64,000 bases of DNA from contig NZ_DRFS01000020.1 of the NCBI RefSeq assembly GCF_011050415.1, positions 172,407-236,406 on the forward strand, given 5' to 3'. Source of the DNA: Halomonas sp. GTDB lineage: Bacteria; Pseudomonadota; Gammaproteobacteria; Pseudomonadales; Halomonadaceae. The first letter of the stretch is position 1, and every line of letters begins with the position of its first letter. The notes below the pieces were generated by a model. That model did no database searches, was not told where the DNA came from, and saw only the letters and a program-made list of their open reading frames with translations. Positions 8,241 through 18,415 of the stretch are shown in pieces. The translations under genes and the position numbers were made by a program.

Positions 8241-10427
8241 ATGAGCGAGCGTATCACGCGTCACCGTTTACAGGTGGCAGCAGATTTAGACCGTTTTATA
8301 AATGAACAGGCGCTACCGGGTACAGGCATTGATGAAAGTGCCTTTTGGGCCGGTGTTGATGCCCTGTTTCACGATTTGACCCCTAAAAACCGTCAATTAC
8401 TCGAAGAACGCGACACCCTGCAAGAGAAGCTGGATACATGGCACCGGGAACACCCCGGCCCTGTTAGCGATATGCCTGCATACCGTCGCTTCTTAAAAGA
8501 AGTCGGTTATTTAGCAGAAGCGCCAGCGGATGTGAAAGCGTCCACCGCTAACGTTGACCGTGAAGTGGCCGTTCAAGCAGGTCCTCAGTTGGTCGTACCC
8601 GTGAGCAATGCACGCTACGCACTCAACGCAGCCAATGCACGTTGGGGCAGCCTTTATGACGCTCTTTACGGTACCGATGCGATTTCAGAAGAGGATGGTG
8701 CCGAGAAAGGCGCTAGCTTCAACCCAAAACGCGGTGCCAAAGTGATTGCCTATGCCCGTGGCGTGCTTGACCGTGCTGCCCCGCTGGCCACTGGTTCTCA
8801 CCGCGATGCAGTGAAATATGTCATTCGTGATGAGCATTTAGTCGTTACTCTCGAAGGCGGACGCGAAACCGGCTTGAAAGATTCGGGCAAGCTAATCGGC
8901 TTTACCGGTGAAGCGGCCAAACCGGACGCGATTCTGCTGGCCAACAATGGTCTCCACTTAGAAATTCAGATTGATCCTAGCCACTCTATCGGTAAAACCG
9001 ACCCGGCAGGCGTGAAAGATGTCGTGGTAGAGGCTGCACTGACCGCCATTATGGACTGCGAAGACTCCGTTGCCGCGGTGGATTCAGAAGACAAAGTCGG
9101 TGTTTACAGCAACTGGCTTGGCCTGATGAAGGGCGACCTGGAAGAGAAGATCGAGAAAGCCGGCAAAACCTTTACCCGTAAACTGAACGCTGATCGCACC
9201 TGGCAAACCACCGATGGCGGTAGCGTGACCCTGCCTGGCCGTTCGCTGATGTTTGTGCGCAACGTTGGTCATTTAATGACCACCCCGGCGATTTTGGATG
9301 AGAACGGCAACGAGCTACCCGAAGGTATCCTGGATGCGGTGATCACTTCACTACTTGCCCTTCACGACCTAAAGAAAGACGCCGACCAGCCGCGTAACTC
9401 GCGCACCGGCTCTGTTTATATCGTGAAACCCAAGATGCACGGCCCTGCCGAGGTCGCCTTTGCCAACGAACTGTTTGGCCGCGTCGAAGACATTCTCGGC
9501 ATGAGCCGCGACACCCTGAAAATGGGCATCATGGACGAAGAACGTCGCACCACCGTTAACTTAAAGGCGTGTATTGCTGAAGCAGCATCACGGGTGGCGT
9601 TCATCAACACTGGCTTCCTTGACCGTACTGGCGATGAGATGCATACCGCCATGGAAGCGGGCCCCATGGTGCGCAAGGGCGACATGAAGAGCGCTGCGTG
9701 GATTCAAGCCTATGAGAAGAGCAACGTACAAGTGGGCCTCGCCTGCGGCCTACGCGGACGCGCTCAGATCGGTAAAGGTATGTGGGCCATGCCTGACCTG
9801 ATGCACAACATGCTTGAGCAGAAAATTGGCCACCCGAAAGCCGGTGCCAACACCGCTTGGGTCCCATCCCCCACCGCAGCCACGCTTCATGCCCTGCATT
9901 ACCATCAGGTCAATGTCACCGATGTTCAGCGCGAGCTAGAAGGCCTGGGCGAGCCAGACTATCTGGATGACCTGCTCACCGTACCGGTGGCAGAAAACGC
10001 CAACTGGTCCGATGAAGAGAAGAAGCAGGAGCTGGACAACAACTGCCAGGGGATTCTGGGTTACGTTGTGCGCTGGGTAGAGCACGGGGTAGGCTGCTCG
10101 AAAGTGCCGGACATCCACAACGTGGGCCTGATGGAAGATCGCGCGACGCTGCGTATTTCCAGCCAGCACATTGCCAACTGGCTGCACCACGGCATTATTG
10201 ATGTAACGCAGGTGGAAGCGTCTCTTAAGCGCATGGCCAAAGTGGTCGATGAGCAGAACGCAGGCGATCCGACCTATACAGCTATGAGCGCTGACTTTGC
10301 AGGCTCCACCGCCTTTAAAGCCGCCTCTGACCTGATCTTCAAAGGCCGCGAGCAGCCTTCCGGCTACACCGAACCGCTACTGCACGAGTGGCGTCAGGTG
10401 CATAAGGCCCAGGTGCATAAGGCCTAG
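8241..10427 (+). CDS. glcB: Malate synthase G
   Basis: Condenses glyoxylate with acetyl-CoA to give malate in the glyoxylate/glycolate pathway. The start at 8241 ([10 protein letters not shown]) is fixed by an AGGAGA site 7 nt upstream and gives 728 residues, the usual MSG length (about 723). Conserved active-site segments are [28 protein letters not shown] and [16 protein letters not shown], with the catalytic-base segment [12 protein letters not shown] near the C-terminus. The last residues contain a small duplication, VHKAQVHKA. It stands alone, followed by a strong intrinsic terminator. No isocitrate lyase gene is adjacent. Confidence 0.98.
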   Translation: MSERITRHRLQVAADLDRFINEQALPGTGIDESAFWAGVDALFHDLTPKNRQLLEERDTLQEKLDTWHREHPGPVSDMPAYRRFLKEVGYLAEAPADVKASTANVDREVAVQAGPQLVVPVSNARYALNAANARWGSLYDALYGTDAISEEDGAEKGASFNPKRGAKVIAYARGVLDRAAPLATGSHRDAVKYVIRDEHLVVTLEGGRETGLKDSGKLIGFTGEAAKPDAILLANNGLHLEIQIDPSHSIGKTDPAGVKDVVVEAALTAIMDCEDSVAAVDSEDKVGVYSNWLGLMKGDLEEKIEKAGKTFTRKLNADRTWQTTDGGSVTLPGRSLMFVRNVGHLMTTPAILDENGNELPEGILDAVITSLLALHDLKKDADQPRNSRTGSVYIVKPKMHGPAEVAFANELFGRVEDILGMSRDTLKMGIMDEERRTTVNLKACIAEAASRVAFINTGFLDRTGDEMHTAMEAGPMVRKGDMKSAAWIQAYEKSNVQVGLACGLRGRAQIGKGMWAMPDLMHNMLEQKIGHPKAGANTAWVPSPTAATLHALHYHQVNVTDVQRELEGLGEPDYLDDLLTVPVAENANWSDEEKKQELDNNCQGILGYVVRWVEHGVGCSKVPDIHNVGLMEDRATLRISSQHIANWLHHGIIDVTQVEASLKRMAKVVDEQNAGDPTYTAMSADFAGSTAFKAASDLIFKGREQPSGYTEPLLHEWRQVHKAQVHKA

Positions 10428-10451
10428 TAAATTCGTTTTATGGTTTAATCA

Positions 10452-10481
10452 GCCTCGAGGCTTATGCCTCGGGGCTTTTTT
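10452..10481 (+). terminator. Intrinsic terminator of glcB
   Basis: GCCTCGAGGC and GCCTCGGGGC form a 10-bp stem with one T-G wobble and a TTAT loop, followed directly by TTTTTT. It lies 25 nt after the malate synthase stop codon and just upstream of the thioesterase ribosome-binding site, so the two genes are mostly separate transcripts. Confidence 0.93.
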
Positions 10482-10498
10482 ATAAAAGGAAAACAACA

Positions 10499-10915
10499 AT
10501 GACTATAATGACCGCCGAACAAATCGAACATTTTTTAGATGAGGTCTTTCCCCAGCGAATGGGCAAGATAGAGAGCGTGGGTGAAATGCGCGCCACTATG
10601 CGCTTAGCGATTGGTAATGAACACTTGCGCCCTGGCCCTCGCGTTTCTGGTCCTACCATGATGGGCTTTGCTGATGTAGCGCTCTACGTTGCGATTCTTG
10701 CGCAGATCGGCCCCGAACCCATGGCCGTCACAAGCGACTTAAACTGCCATTTCCTGCGTGCCGCTTCAGGGGGTCACGATATTATCGCCCACGCCAAATT
10801 GATCAAGCTTGGTCGACGCCTAGCGGTGGGCGAAGTGCAGATTTTCTCGGTCAGCGACGAAGTACGCCCTGTCGTCCATGTCACCGCCAGCTATGCGCTA
10901 CCGGCGAAAGCTTAA
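10499..10915 (+). CDS. PaaI-family hotdog thioesterase
   Basis: A 138-residue single hotdog-fold protein, the expected size for PaaI/YbgC-like acyl-CoA thioesterases. The central helix carries RVSGPTMMGFADVALYVAIL, with the catalytic Asp of the family within GFADVA. The strand LNCHFLRAASGGHDIIAHA follows, as in the DUF4442/PaaI group. AAGGA lies 8 nt before the ATG at 10499. It sits behind the glcB terminator. It may remove CoA from a dead-end thioester, but the substrate is unknown. Confidence 0.8.
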   Translation: MTIMTAEQIEHFLDEVFPQRMGKIESVGEMRATMRLAIGNEHLRPGPRVSGPTMMGFADVALYVAILAQIGPEPMAVTSDLNCHFLRAASGGHDIIAHAKLIKLGRRLAVGEVQIFSVSDEVRPVVHVTASYALPAKA

Positions 10916-11068
10916 GCCCTAGTGGCATCTACTCTTCCAAGTATAAATAGCCAACTAGTCGAGCAACCTTTATTAGCCATCTTGATAACAAAATATAAGA
11001 AAAGCAAATAGTGAAAAATTGTTAACTACCTACTCAGCAAACAAAAACTCCATTAACCTTATAACGAA

Positions 11069-11106
11069 AGCGTTAACTATAAAAATAGACTTTTATAGTT
11101 AACGCT
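11069..11106. repeat. Perfect 16-bp inverted repeat upstream of the chemotaxis receptor
   Basis: AGCGTTAACTATAAAA at 11069-11084 is followed, after a 6-bp loop, by its exact reverse complement at 11091-11106. It lies 90 bp upstream of the receptor start and 153 bp after the thioesterase stop. The stem is AT-rich and not followed by a T-tract on either strand, so it is either an operator for a dimeric regulator or a stable leader or 3' hairpin. The rest of the 280-bp gap shows nothing else clear. Confidence 0.75.
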
Positions 11107-11195
11107 GCTCTATAAAGTTATTTAAAAAAGCGCCAATAATGCTATGCCTTCTCCCCTGTAAATCCTTCCCGCTGCAAAGCAAGGAAAATATAATA

Positions 11196-12692
11196 ATGCC
11201 AGATGCCTCTTTCTCGAACCATATTGCACGCACCGACAGGCTCATGTGGTGGCCCCTAGGGTTTATCGCCTTCTTGTGCTTGGTCGTGAGTTTCTTTACG
11301 CAAACACTGCTGCTAGTTACCGTGGCGGGCGTCGTCACCCTACCGCTTACCTATCTTATACAGGCTAAACTGCCTGGGCAGATCGTCAATGGGTTCGTTA
11401 AGGCGGCGGTAATGATGGCCTGGTCAGCCATTTTGATCGAACAGAGTGGCGGTATGATCGAGGCACACTTTAGTATTTTTATTTTGCTATCCGTTCTCAT
11501 TCTTTACAGCGATTGGCGAGTCATCGCATTTGGTGGGTTAGTAATAGCGCTCCACCATGCGTTGTTTACCTGGCTTCAATATCAAGGTTTTGTTCAGCTT
11601 TACGTCAGCATGGGCGACATGCATGCCATGGAGCACGGTGAAGCTAGTCACGGGCCTGCAGCGTTATTTTACTGTTTACTCATGCACGGTGGGGCGGTGG
11701 TTGTCCAAGTCGTTATCCTGGGGTACTTAGCCAAGGTCCTGGAAAGCATGGTGCAGGAAGGGCTTCACGTCACTCGTTTTGCCGATGCTGCAGGTGGCGG
11801 CAACTTGGACATCACCTTTAGTAAAGAAGAACAGAAGCTGCCTGCGGTACTGGCAGTTGTTAATATGCGCGACCAGGTAGCCGATAGCCTGCGTAAAACA
11901 CAAACTGCCGCAAGCCATGTCATGGATTACAGCCAGCAGCTTTTCGTTGCTCAAGAGCAGTTGCGCACGCAAACAGCACGAAACAGCAGCCAAACCGAGC
12001 GCATATCCACTAGCACGACGGAGCTCGCTGCCACTACTCGGGAGAGTGCCAAGGAGTCCCAACACATACGTCAACTGGCCAACGAGGCTGAGAAAATTGC
12101 TCGTCAAAACGGTGAGCAAGTTGAGGCAATGGGCGACATGATGCGCCTACTTGATCAACACTCTAAAGCCATCCAACAGATGCTAGGCGAAATTGATAAC
12201 ATCACATTTCAAACCAATCTTCTCGCCTTGAACGCTTCCGTTGAAGCGGCAAGAGCCGGTGAACACGGTCGGGGGTTCGCCGTGGTTGCCAATGAAGTGC
12301 GTAATTTGTCGAAAAATACCCAAACCACGGCCGCGCAGATCCGCAACACCATTGCGGCCACCACCGACCAAGTGCTATTAGGCGTTAAACAAACCTCGAC
12401 TATTGCTGAGACGACCCGACTGCTTATTCAAAGCTTTGAGCAGGTCGCGCTGCGTTTAAACAATTCGGAAAGCGTAATCAGTCAACAGCATCAAGGGGTT
12501 GAAGAACTAGAGCAAAGCGTTAACGAAATTTACAACGCTCTGGAGCTTTCACGCGCAGCGGTTGAAAACTCTCACAGAATGGCAGAGCAGCTTTCTGTAA
12601 CCGCAGACTCGATGATGCATGCGGTAAGTGGTTTCACACTGCCACCCTCATCGCCTTCTACCGCGAAGCAAATGTTGATCGCATCGTCGTGA
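11196..12692 (+). CDS. Methyl-accepting chemotaxis protein with an integral-membrane sensor
   Basis: Signals to CheA/CheW to steer flagellar movement. I chose ATG 11196 (MPDASFSN), preceded by AAGGA, over an upstream in-frame codon. Residues 15-180 form about six membrane helices with short loops and no large periplasmic ligand domain. They include [10 protein letters not shown] and DWRVIAFGG...HHALFTWLQ, with conserved-looking His residues. The cytoplasmic half has the signalling hairpin tip around residues 330-375 ([19 protein letters not shown], then [12 protein letters not shown]). No C-terminal CheR-binding pentapeptide is seen. The ligand is unknown; membrane-embedded sensing is inferred from topology. 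Confidence 0.93.
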   Translation: MPDASFSNHIARTDRLMWWPLGFIAFLCLVVSFFTQTLLLVTVAGVVTLPLTYLIQAKLPGQIVNGFVKAAVMMAWSAILIEQSGGMIEAHFSIFILLSVLILYSDWRVIAFGGLVIALHHALFTWLQYQGFVQLYVSMGDMHAMEHGEASHGPAALFYCLLMHGGAVVVQVVILGYLAKVLESMVQEGLHVTRFADAAGGGNLDITFSKEEQKLPAVLAVVNMRDQVADSLRKTQTAASHVMDYSQQLFVAQEQLRTQTARNSSQTERISTSTTELAATTRESAKESQHIRQLANEAEKIARQNGEQVEAMGDMMRLLDQHSKAIQQMLGEIDNITFQTNLLALNASVEAARAGEHGRGFAVVANEVRNLSKNTQTTAAQIRNTIAATTDQVLLGVKQTSTIAETTRLLIQSFEQVALRLNNSESVISQQHQGVEELEQSVNEIYNALELSRAAVENSHRMAEQLSVTADSMMHAVSGFTLPPSSPSTAKQMLIASS

Positions 12693-12720
12693 GTTTGACG
12701 TTTCCATTAACGGTAAGAAA

Positions 12721-12758
12721 CGCGCAGCCTACTGTTATTACGCTTGTAGCGCTGCGCG
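12721..12758. repeat. Hairpin between converging receptor and oxidoreductase genes
   Basis: CGCGCAGC-CTAC pairs with GTAG-C-GCTGCGCG across a 13-nt loop, a 12-bp stem with one bulge. It lies 29 bp after the receptor stop and 80 bp from the stop of the convergent molybdenum-subunit gene. There is no clear T-tract, so it may be a weak bidirectional terminator or 3'-end stabiliser. Confidence 0.5.
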
Positions 12759-12837
12759 GTGCTTACAGCAATCGCCGCGTCGCAAATTTATCAGTTGCCT
12801 TAAAATCAAAGACTACTGAGTTAGGCTATTGTCAAAA

Positions 12838-15021
12838 TTAAGCCTGGGGAAGCTGGTCGAGCATGTGCTCCAATGTCATCGGATACTCACGCACCCGAAC
12901 ACCGGTGGCATTATAGATAGCGTTGGCGATGGCCGCTGGCACACCACAGATACCCAGTTCCCCGACTCCCTTGGCTTTCAAAGGTGATGAAGCCGCATCC
13001 TTGGTATCCAGGAAAATAACCTCCTGTTGGGGGATATCGGCGTGAGCCGCCACCTCGTAACTAGCAAGGTCATGATTAACGAAGAAACCACGTTCAAGAT
13101 CGGCAGTTAGCCCCTCCATCAAGGCCGCGCCGACGCCCATGGTCATACCGCCGATCACTTGGCTACGCGCCGTTATCGGATTCAGAATACGGCCCGCATC
13201 GCATACCGCCAACATACGTCGAACACGTGTTTCTCCGGTATAGGCGTGCACCCCTACCTCGACAAAGTGCGCAGCAAAAGTGCCGATCTGCATGTCGTCT
13301 TTGAAGTCGCCAAAGTGAACCGTGTCTTCGGCGACGAGTTCTTCGCCGTCGGCGATATCAGCGAGCGCTAGATCAGTATTTTCTGCTCTCACACGGCCGT
13401 TTTCAAAATGTGCCACATCGACATCTAATCGCTTGGTGATCTGCTCTTGAAGCGCCAAGCAGGCGGCATATACGCCTGCGGTCGCGCTGGCGGCACCGAA
13501 CTGCCCGCCCGAACCCGAAGAAACAGGGAAGTCACTGTTGCCCAATCTAACCTCGACGGCCTCCAGCTCAAGCCCCATGGTCTCAGCTGCCGTTTGGGCG
13601 ATAATAGTGTAGGAGCCAGTACCGATATCCGTCATATCGGTCTCAACGATTAGGCGCCCTCCCTGTAAGCGCACTCGTGCCCCGGAATCCATGGTGGGCG
13701 CGCCGCGATAAGCACCCGCTACACCGTGGCCAATCAACCACTGTCCGTCCCGCGTACTCCCAGGCGTTCGGTTACGCGCCTCCCATCCAAATTTTTCAGC
13801 GCCCTGACGTAAGCATTCAACATAGTGGCGTTCGCTAAAGGGTTTTGAGGCATCTTCCGGGTCAACTTGGGTGTCGTTGAGGATTCTAAATTCGACCGGG
13901 TCCATGCTTAGCTTTTCCGCCATTTCATCCATGGCAATTTCCAGCGCGGCAAGCCCCGACGCTTCACCCGGTGCGCGCATATCCGCCGACTCAGGGAGGT
14001 TCATGTCGATAGGGTGATGAGCAACGCGACGGTTTGCACCGGCATAAAAAACACTTGTTTGTTCAACCGGATTTTCACCACTGCCGCCGGGCAGCGTATG
14101 TGAAATCGCCGAATGATCGAAGGCGGTTATCTTGCCCTGAGCGTCGGCCGAAATACGCAGGCGCTGGATGGTGCCGGAACGATGGGTGGTATTGTTGAAC
14201 ACCAATGGGCGTGGCAAGGCCAGCTTGACCGGACGCCCTGAGGCGCGCGAGCCAAGTGCAGCGAGCACCGCATCAGCCCGTAGCCAAAGCTTGCCGCCAA
14301 ACCCACCGCCCACATAAGGGCTCTCTAAGCGGATGGTATCGGGCTTAATCTTAAACGTGGTTGCCAGGGCCTCACGCGTCCAGGCAATCATCTGGTTTGA
14401 AGTCCACAACGTCATTTGGCCGCCATCCGACCAGTCAACAATGGAGGCGTGGGGCTCCATCATGGCATGGCTTTGGGAGGCGGTGCGGTAGACTTCATCC
14501 ACCGTCGCTGCCGCGTTTTGAAAAGCAGCGTCCACGTCACCGACATCCGATAATGGCTCCCCGGTGTTCTGTAACCGTTGCCAGGCAGCTTCCAAATCAA
14601 ATATGCCAGGCTCCTCCTCATAGCGCACATCAATCAGCGCGGCAGCGCTTCTTGCTTGCTCAAGCGTCTCGGCCACGACAACGGCAATTGCCTGATGGTA
14701 GTGCGCAATGGTATCGCCCCCAAAAAGCAGTGCCACGTTACTTTTGGCACGCCCTAGCGGCTCAATCTCCAACGTCGTGACGACGGATACAACACCGGGG
14801 GCGGCGCGGGCTGCAGAAGCGTCCATATGGGTAATACGCCCCTTGGCAATGGTCGCACACAGCGGGTAGCCCACCAGCTGATTCGCCACCACATCATGGC
14901 GCTCGTAAGCATAGGGCGCACGCCCCGTCACCTTGAGGGTGGCGTCAATGCGCGCATGGGGCTTGCCGATAATGCGGGCGCGGTCAAACAGGTTATCTTC
15001 CGTTGATTGATTAAAGTCCAT
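12838..15021 (-). CDS. paoC: Molybdenum-cofactor subunit of a PaoABC-type aldehyde/xanthine oxidoreductase
   Basis: Large catalytic subunit of a molybdenum hydroxylase. The 727-residue chain has the XdhA-type N-terminal domain (residues 15-125), then the Mo-binding domains with YVGGGFGGKLW, RAPGEASGLAALEIAMDE and GSGGQFGAASATAG. The active-site base Glu is expected in GVGELGICG near the C-terminus. A GGAGTGA site precedes the ATG at 15021, 3 nt after the FAD-subunit stop. With the two upstream genes it forms a heterotrimer like E. coli PaoABC. The cofactor is probably molybdopterin cytosine dinucleotide, given the MocA-like neighbour. The substrate is likely an aromatic aldehyde or heterocycle, by family inference only. 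Confidence 0.92.
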   Translation of the reverse strand: MDFNQSTEDNLFDRARIIGKPHARIDATLKVTGRAPYAYERHDVVANQLVGYPLCATIAKGRITHMDASAARAAPGVVSVVTTLEIEPLGRAKSNVALLFGGDTIAHYHQAIAVVVAETLEQARSAAALIDVRYEEEPGIFDLEAAWQRLQNTGEPLSDVGDVDAAFQNAAATVDEVYRTASQSHAMMEPHASIVDWSDGGQMTLWTSNQMIAWTREALATTFKIKPDTIRLESPYVGGGFGGKLWLRADAVLAALGSRASGRPVKLALPRPLVFNNTTHRSGTIQRLRISADAQGKITAFDHSAISHTLPGGSGENPVEQTSVFYAGANRRVAHHPIDMNLPESADMRAPGEASGLAALEIAMDEMAEKLSMDPVEFRILNDTQVDPEDASKPFSERHYVECLRQGAEKFGWEARNRTPGSTRDGQWLIGHGVAGAYRGAPTMDSGARVRLQGGRLIVETDMTDIGTGSYTIIAQTAAETMGLELEAVEVRLGNSDFPVSSGSGGQFGAASATAGVYAACLALQEQITKRLDVDVAHFENGRVRAENTDLALADIADGEELVAEDTVHFGDFKDDMQIGTFAAHFVEVGVHAYTGETRVRRMLAVCDAGRILNPITARSQVIGGMTMGVGAALMEGLTADLERGFFVNHDLASYEVAAHADIPQQEVIFLDTKDAASSPLKAKGVGELGICGVPAAIANAIYNATGVRVREYPMTLEHMLDQLPQA

Positions 15022-15024
15022 GGG

Positions 15025-15975
15025 TCACTCCTGAGCCAGCAGCGCGGCGAGCGTTCGCTCTGCCAAGGTAAGCTTGTAGGCGTTCTCTTGCGTCGGCCGG
15101 GCGCCAGCTAGTAACTGGGCCATCACCGCCGCCGCCCCCTGGGGCAGTAACGCATCGGCTTCATCACGACGCCAAGGCTTGGGGGCCACACCGCCGAGCG
15201 CAACACGCCCCGTTCCATCAGGGGCGTGGATAAGGGCAACAGAGACCAAGGCGAAGGCATACGAGGCTCGGTCACGCACTTTGAAGTAGGCGTGGAGGCC
15301 TGCAACAGGTGCGGGCAATACAACGGCAGTGATCATCTCGCCCTGTTCCAGCGTGTTTTCCACCTCAGGCGTATTACCAGGCAACTGGTAAAATTCATCC
15401 AGCGTCAATCGCCGCGTGTCACCGCTGGGCGTCACGGTTTCCACTTCAGCATCTAACGCACGTAGCGCAACGGCCATATCTGAAGGGTGGGTGGCAATAC
15501 ATGCGTCTGAAGTGCCGATAATGCCTAGCTGACGCGATGTGGCACCTTTACCCAACGCGGCACAGCCAGCCCCAGGTGAGCGCTTGTTGCAGGGCATGGC
15601 GGTGTCATAAAAATAGGCGCAGCGGGTGCGCTGTAAAAGATTGCCGCCAGTAGTGGCTTTATTGCGTAGCTGGCCCGATGCGCCAGAGACTAGCGACCGG
15701 CTCAATACCGCATAATCACGACGAATCCGTGGGTCAGCGGCCAGCCCGCTATTGCTGACCAGCGCACCAACACGTAAACCGCCCTCAATGGTGGGCGTTA
15801 TATCGTTTAGCCCAGTGCCTGTTACATCAATTAAATGCAGTGGCGTTTCAATTTCATGCTTCATCAGATCGAGCAGGTTGGTCCCGCCAGCAATAAACTT
15901 GGCGCCCGGCACTTCTGCCGCACGCGCTGCCGCATGGACGGGGTCGCTTATGCGTTCATAGGAGAAGGCTCTCAT
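15025..15975 (-). CDS. paoB: FAD-binding subunit of the PaoABC-type molybdenum hydroxylase
   Basis: Medium subunit of 316 residues that carries FAD between the iron-sulfur and molybdenum subunits. The FAD pyrophosphate loop is [15 protein letters not shown] (residues 29-43). [13 protein letters not shown] and [14 protein letters not shown] match the extra cysteine-bearing loop that holds a [4Fe-4S] cluster in E. coli PaoB. Its start overlaps the stop of the iron-sulfur gene as ATGA, so the two are translationally coupled. A GGAGCG site precedes the start. Confidence 0.92.
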   Translation of the reverse strand: MRAFSYERISDPVHAAARAAEVPGAKFIAGGTNLLDLMKHEIETPLHLIDVTGTGLNDITPTIEGGLRVGALVSNSGLAADPRIRRDYAVLSRSLVSGASGQLRNKATTGGNLLQRTRCAYFYDTAMPCNKRSPGAGCAALGKGATSRQLGIIGTSDACIATHPSDMAVALRALDAEVETVTPSGDTRRLTLDEFYQLPGNTPEVENTLEQGEMITAVVLPAPVAGLHAYFKVRDRASYAFALVSVALIHAPDGTGRVALGGVAPKPWRRDEADALLPQGAAAVMAQLLAGARPTQENAYKLTLAERTLAALLAQE

Positions 15976-16505
15976 GGGCGCTCCTCCGCTACCTGCGTAA
16001 TGGCCTTTAATATATTGGCATAAGCACCGCAGCGGCAGAGGTTGCCCGACATCCGCTCGCGAATCTCAGCATCGGTCACCTCGATAGGCGCGGTTAAATC
16101 TGCAGTCACATGGCTTGGAAATCCCGCCTTTATTTCCTCAAGCACCGCTTTTGCCGAGCAAATTTGACCCGGCGTGCAGTACCCGCACTGGAAGGCGTCA
16201 TGGTCGATAAAGGCTTGCTGCATGGGATCAAGCTGTTCGACAGCACCCATCCCTTCAATAGTCGCAATATCATCGCCCTCATGCATCACCGCCAGCGTCA
16301 GGCAGGCATTAATCCGCTGACCATTCACAGATACCGTACAGGCGCCACACTGGCCATGGTCGCAGCCTTTCTTGGTGCCATTTAAGGTTAAATGTTCACG
16401 TAAAGCATCCAGCAGCGTTGTCCGATTATCCAATTCAAGCTGGTGCCTTGCACCATTGACGACCAAAGAGACATTCGAACGCTCCGCGCTACTTTGTGAA
16501 TTCAT
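15972..16505 (-). CDS. paoA: [2Fe-2S] subunit of the PaoABC-type molybdenum hydroxylase
   Basis: Electron-transfer subunit of 177 residues with two [2Fe-2S] sites. The plant-ferredoxin-type site uses Cys48, Cys53, Cys56 and Cys68 ([12 protein letters not shown]...NAC). The second uses [12 protein letters not shown] and NLCRCGAY. E. coli PaoA carries a twin-arginine signal peptide; here the N-terminus is [14 protein letters not shown] with no such signal, so this complex should stay in the cytoplasm. First gene of the three-gene minus-strand operon, divergent from mocA across 158 bp. Confidence 0.93.
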   Translation of the reverse strand: MNSQSSAERSNVSLVVNGARHQLELDNRTTLLDALREHLTLNGTKKGCDHGQCGACTVSVNGQRINACLTLAVMHEGDDIATIEGMGAVEQLDPMQQAFIDHDAFQCGYCTPGQICSAKAVLEEIKAGFPSHVTADLTAPIEVTDAEIRERMSGNLCRCGAYANILKAITQVAEERP

Positions 16506-16663
16506 AAATAGGTACCTTCCCTGCTCATTGCGGTCACTTAGTTAATGTCCTAACGTCTTAAGCATAGACATAATTAGCGTAAGCAACCTGACTCTTCATT
16601 AACGGCTACGCTACGCTGGACATGTGCCCACAACCCCAACAAGGTCACCAATGAGATTTTTCA

Positions 16664-17281
16664 ATGCGCGCTAGCAACGTCATCGGCTTAGTGATGGCCG
16701 CTGGCTACTCGCGAAGGTTTGGCCAGCACGACAAGCGCTGCGCCTTGCTTGCCGATGGCCGCTCCCTGTTAGCAGCCACTGTCGCTAACGCGGAGCAAGC
16801 CTTCCCTTTGCTACGCGTGGCAGTCCGCGCAGAGGATGACGCCAATTTGCTCGGTTTAGCCGAACACACGCCCGTGATTCGTCTTCATCAGGCGCACTTA
16901 GGATTGGGGGCGAGCCTTGCCGAAGCGGTAAGGGCGCTTAGCCACGATGCCCAACTGAATAGCAGCGAAGCGGTGGCGATTTTATTGGGCGATATGCCCT
17001 GGATTAAGCAGGAGACACTGTTGTCGTTACAGCGGCTAGCCACTGGCGATACTATCGTGAGGCCCTGCCATGCAGGCAAGCAAGGCCACCCTGTCATTTT
17101 TGGACGCGCCCTATGGCCAGCACTGGAAGCGCTAAGTAGCAACCGCGGTGCCAAAGACCTTGTTCGCGACAACGCCGATCGTTACCGCGCCTATGACGTG
17201 CAGGATGCTGGCACGCTGCTTGATATCGACGTACCAGAGGACTTAGTAGTGCCAGAGTACTTTACCCCTGACGAAGCGTAA
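16664..17281 (+). CDS. mocA: MocA-like molybdenum cofactor cytidylyltransferase
   Basis: NTP-transferase of 205 residues, predicted to join CMP to molybdopterin for insertion into the adjacent hydroxylase. The N-terminal nucleotide-binding signature reads VMAAGYSRRFGQHDKR, and the metal-binding region reads ILLGDMPWI. GHPVIFGRALWPAL and the C-terminal DIDVPEDL are as in the MocA/YgfJ group. It diverges from paoABC, which supports the cytidylyl (MCD) role rather than guanylyl (MobA). Its 3' end overlaps the convergent phosphoesterase gene by 20 bp. Confidence 0.87.
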   Translation: MRASNVIGLVMAAGYSRRFGQHDKRCALLADGRSLLAATVANAEQAFPLLRVAVRAEDDANLLGLAEHTPVIRLHQAHLGLGASLAEAVRALSHDAQLNSSEAVAILLGDMPWIKQETLLSLQRLATGDTIVRPCHAGKQGHPVIFGRALWPALEALSSNRGAKDLVRDNADRYRAYDVQDAGTLLDIDVPEDLVVPEYFTPDEA

Positions 17282-18377
17282 TGCGGGTTAGCTCAGAGGG
17301 CTTACCAAGGCGCAGAGCAAACCCAGGCCATAAGCCTGTGCCGTTATTGACGTAAAGCGTCATGCCTTGCACATCATAGAAACCCGAAACAAACCCATTG
17401 TTGGCACGCGCCACAAGCCGATCAAAGCCTAAAATCATTCCCCCGTGGGTATGCCCGGAGAGCTGCAGATCCACGCCCGCTGATGCCGCACCCCCCGCAT
17501 TACGTGGCTGATGATCGAGCATAATAATCGCCGTGTTATCCGGTGCGCCTGCTAGCGCCTGATCAACATCCGGCGCAGGAAAAGCATTGCCTGCTGCTGA
17601 AAAATCCGTCACGCCAGCCAGCACTAAACTCGCACCACTATTTTCAATCACAACATGCTGGTTAGCTAATGTCTCTATTCCCAGCGTTTGGTAATGCGCC
17701 ATCCACTCTGGATAGCCAAAATAGTATTCATGGTTGCCAGGAATGGTATAAACACCGTCTGGTGCTGAAAGCGCTTGAAGCGGTGCTACATCGTCACGCC
17801 GCACGTCTAGGTCGCCATCAATTAAATCACCGGTAATCACGATTAAGTCCGGCTCTAGCGCATTGGTTTGCGCAACCACTGCTTCAACCCATGGGGCTTC
17901 AAACAATCGGCTGATGTGTAGATCGGTTAACTGCACGATCTCATACCCTTCAAACTCCGCTGGCAGCCCTTGAATAGCGACCTCGATATCCTTCACCGCA
18001 GGCACTCGTGCTGCCTGGCTGACGGCGAAAGCAGCTACGCCTAACGCCAGCGCCCCCATGCTATAACGCAGCGCAGCAGGGATGGCGATACGCCGCCGCT
18101 TAACCGCCATCAACACAAGCGTTATCAGATCAACGGCTGCCTGAAGTACCGCTAGAAATAGCATCGTGCCGAAAACCCAGTTAACGGCCAGCACGATGAT
18201 TCTTGGCACTTCAGGGGAAAACATGGAGCCAAATGCCAGTAACGTCAGCAAATGGTGCTGAGCAACAAACAACAGCACTATGCTGAGCAAAAACTTAAAC
18301 CAGAGTGGCCATTTGAGGGGGACTAAATAGCGGAAAATAACAATAAGGCAGGGAATTGCGACAACGAAATGAAACAT
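17262..18377 (-). CDS. Membrane-anchored calcineurin-like metallophosphoesterase (YkuE/YaeI-like)
   Basis: 371 residues. The first 130 form about four membrane helices. The rest is a metallophosphoesterase with the ordered metal ligands DLHISR, GDLIDGD, GNHEYYF and GHTHGG. This matches the YkuE/YaeI branch, whose members include UDP-2,3-diacylglucosamine-like and phosphodiester hydrolases. The active site would face the periplasm if the helices are counted correctly. It lies 38 bp downstream of the DUF423 gene on the same strand. Confidence 0.88.
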   Translation of the reverse strand: MFHFVVAIPCLIVIFRYLVPLKWPLWFKFLLSIVLLFVAQHHLLTLLAFGSMFSPEVPRIIVLAVNWVFGTMLFLAVLQAAVDLITLVLMAVKRRRIAIPAALRYSMGALALGVAAFAVSQAARVPAVKDIEVAIQGLPAEFEGYEIVQLTDLHISRLFEAPWVEAVVAQTNALEPDLIVITGDLIDGDLDVRRDDVAPLQALSAPDGVYTIPGNHEYYFGYPEWMAHYQTLGIETLANQHVVIENSGASLVLAGVTDFSAAGNAFPAPDVDQALAGAPDNTAIIMLDHQPRNAGGAASAGVDLQLSGHTHGGMILGFDRLVARANNGFVSGFYDVQGMTLYVNNGTGLWPGFALRLGKPSELTRITLRQG

Positions 18378-18415
18378 TCAAGGTGCTCATGTTAAGTCAG
18401 TATAAAACGCCGTGA

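Noticed and set aside
9416..9867. Minus-strand frames inside glcB
   Set aside because: They are shadows of a highly conserved gene and show no family features.
10390..10427. Possible frameshift or assembly error at the glcB 3' end (VHKAQVHKA)
   Set aside because: A small in-frame duplication of 12 bp. The stop codon and the terminator follow normally, so it is treated as real.
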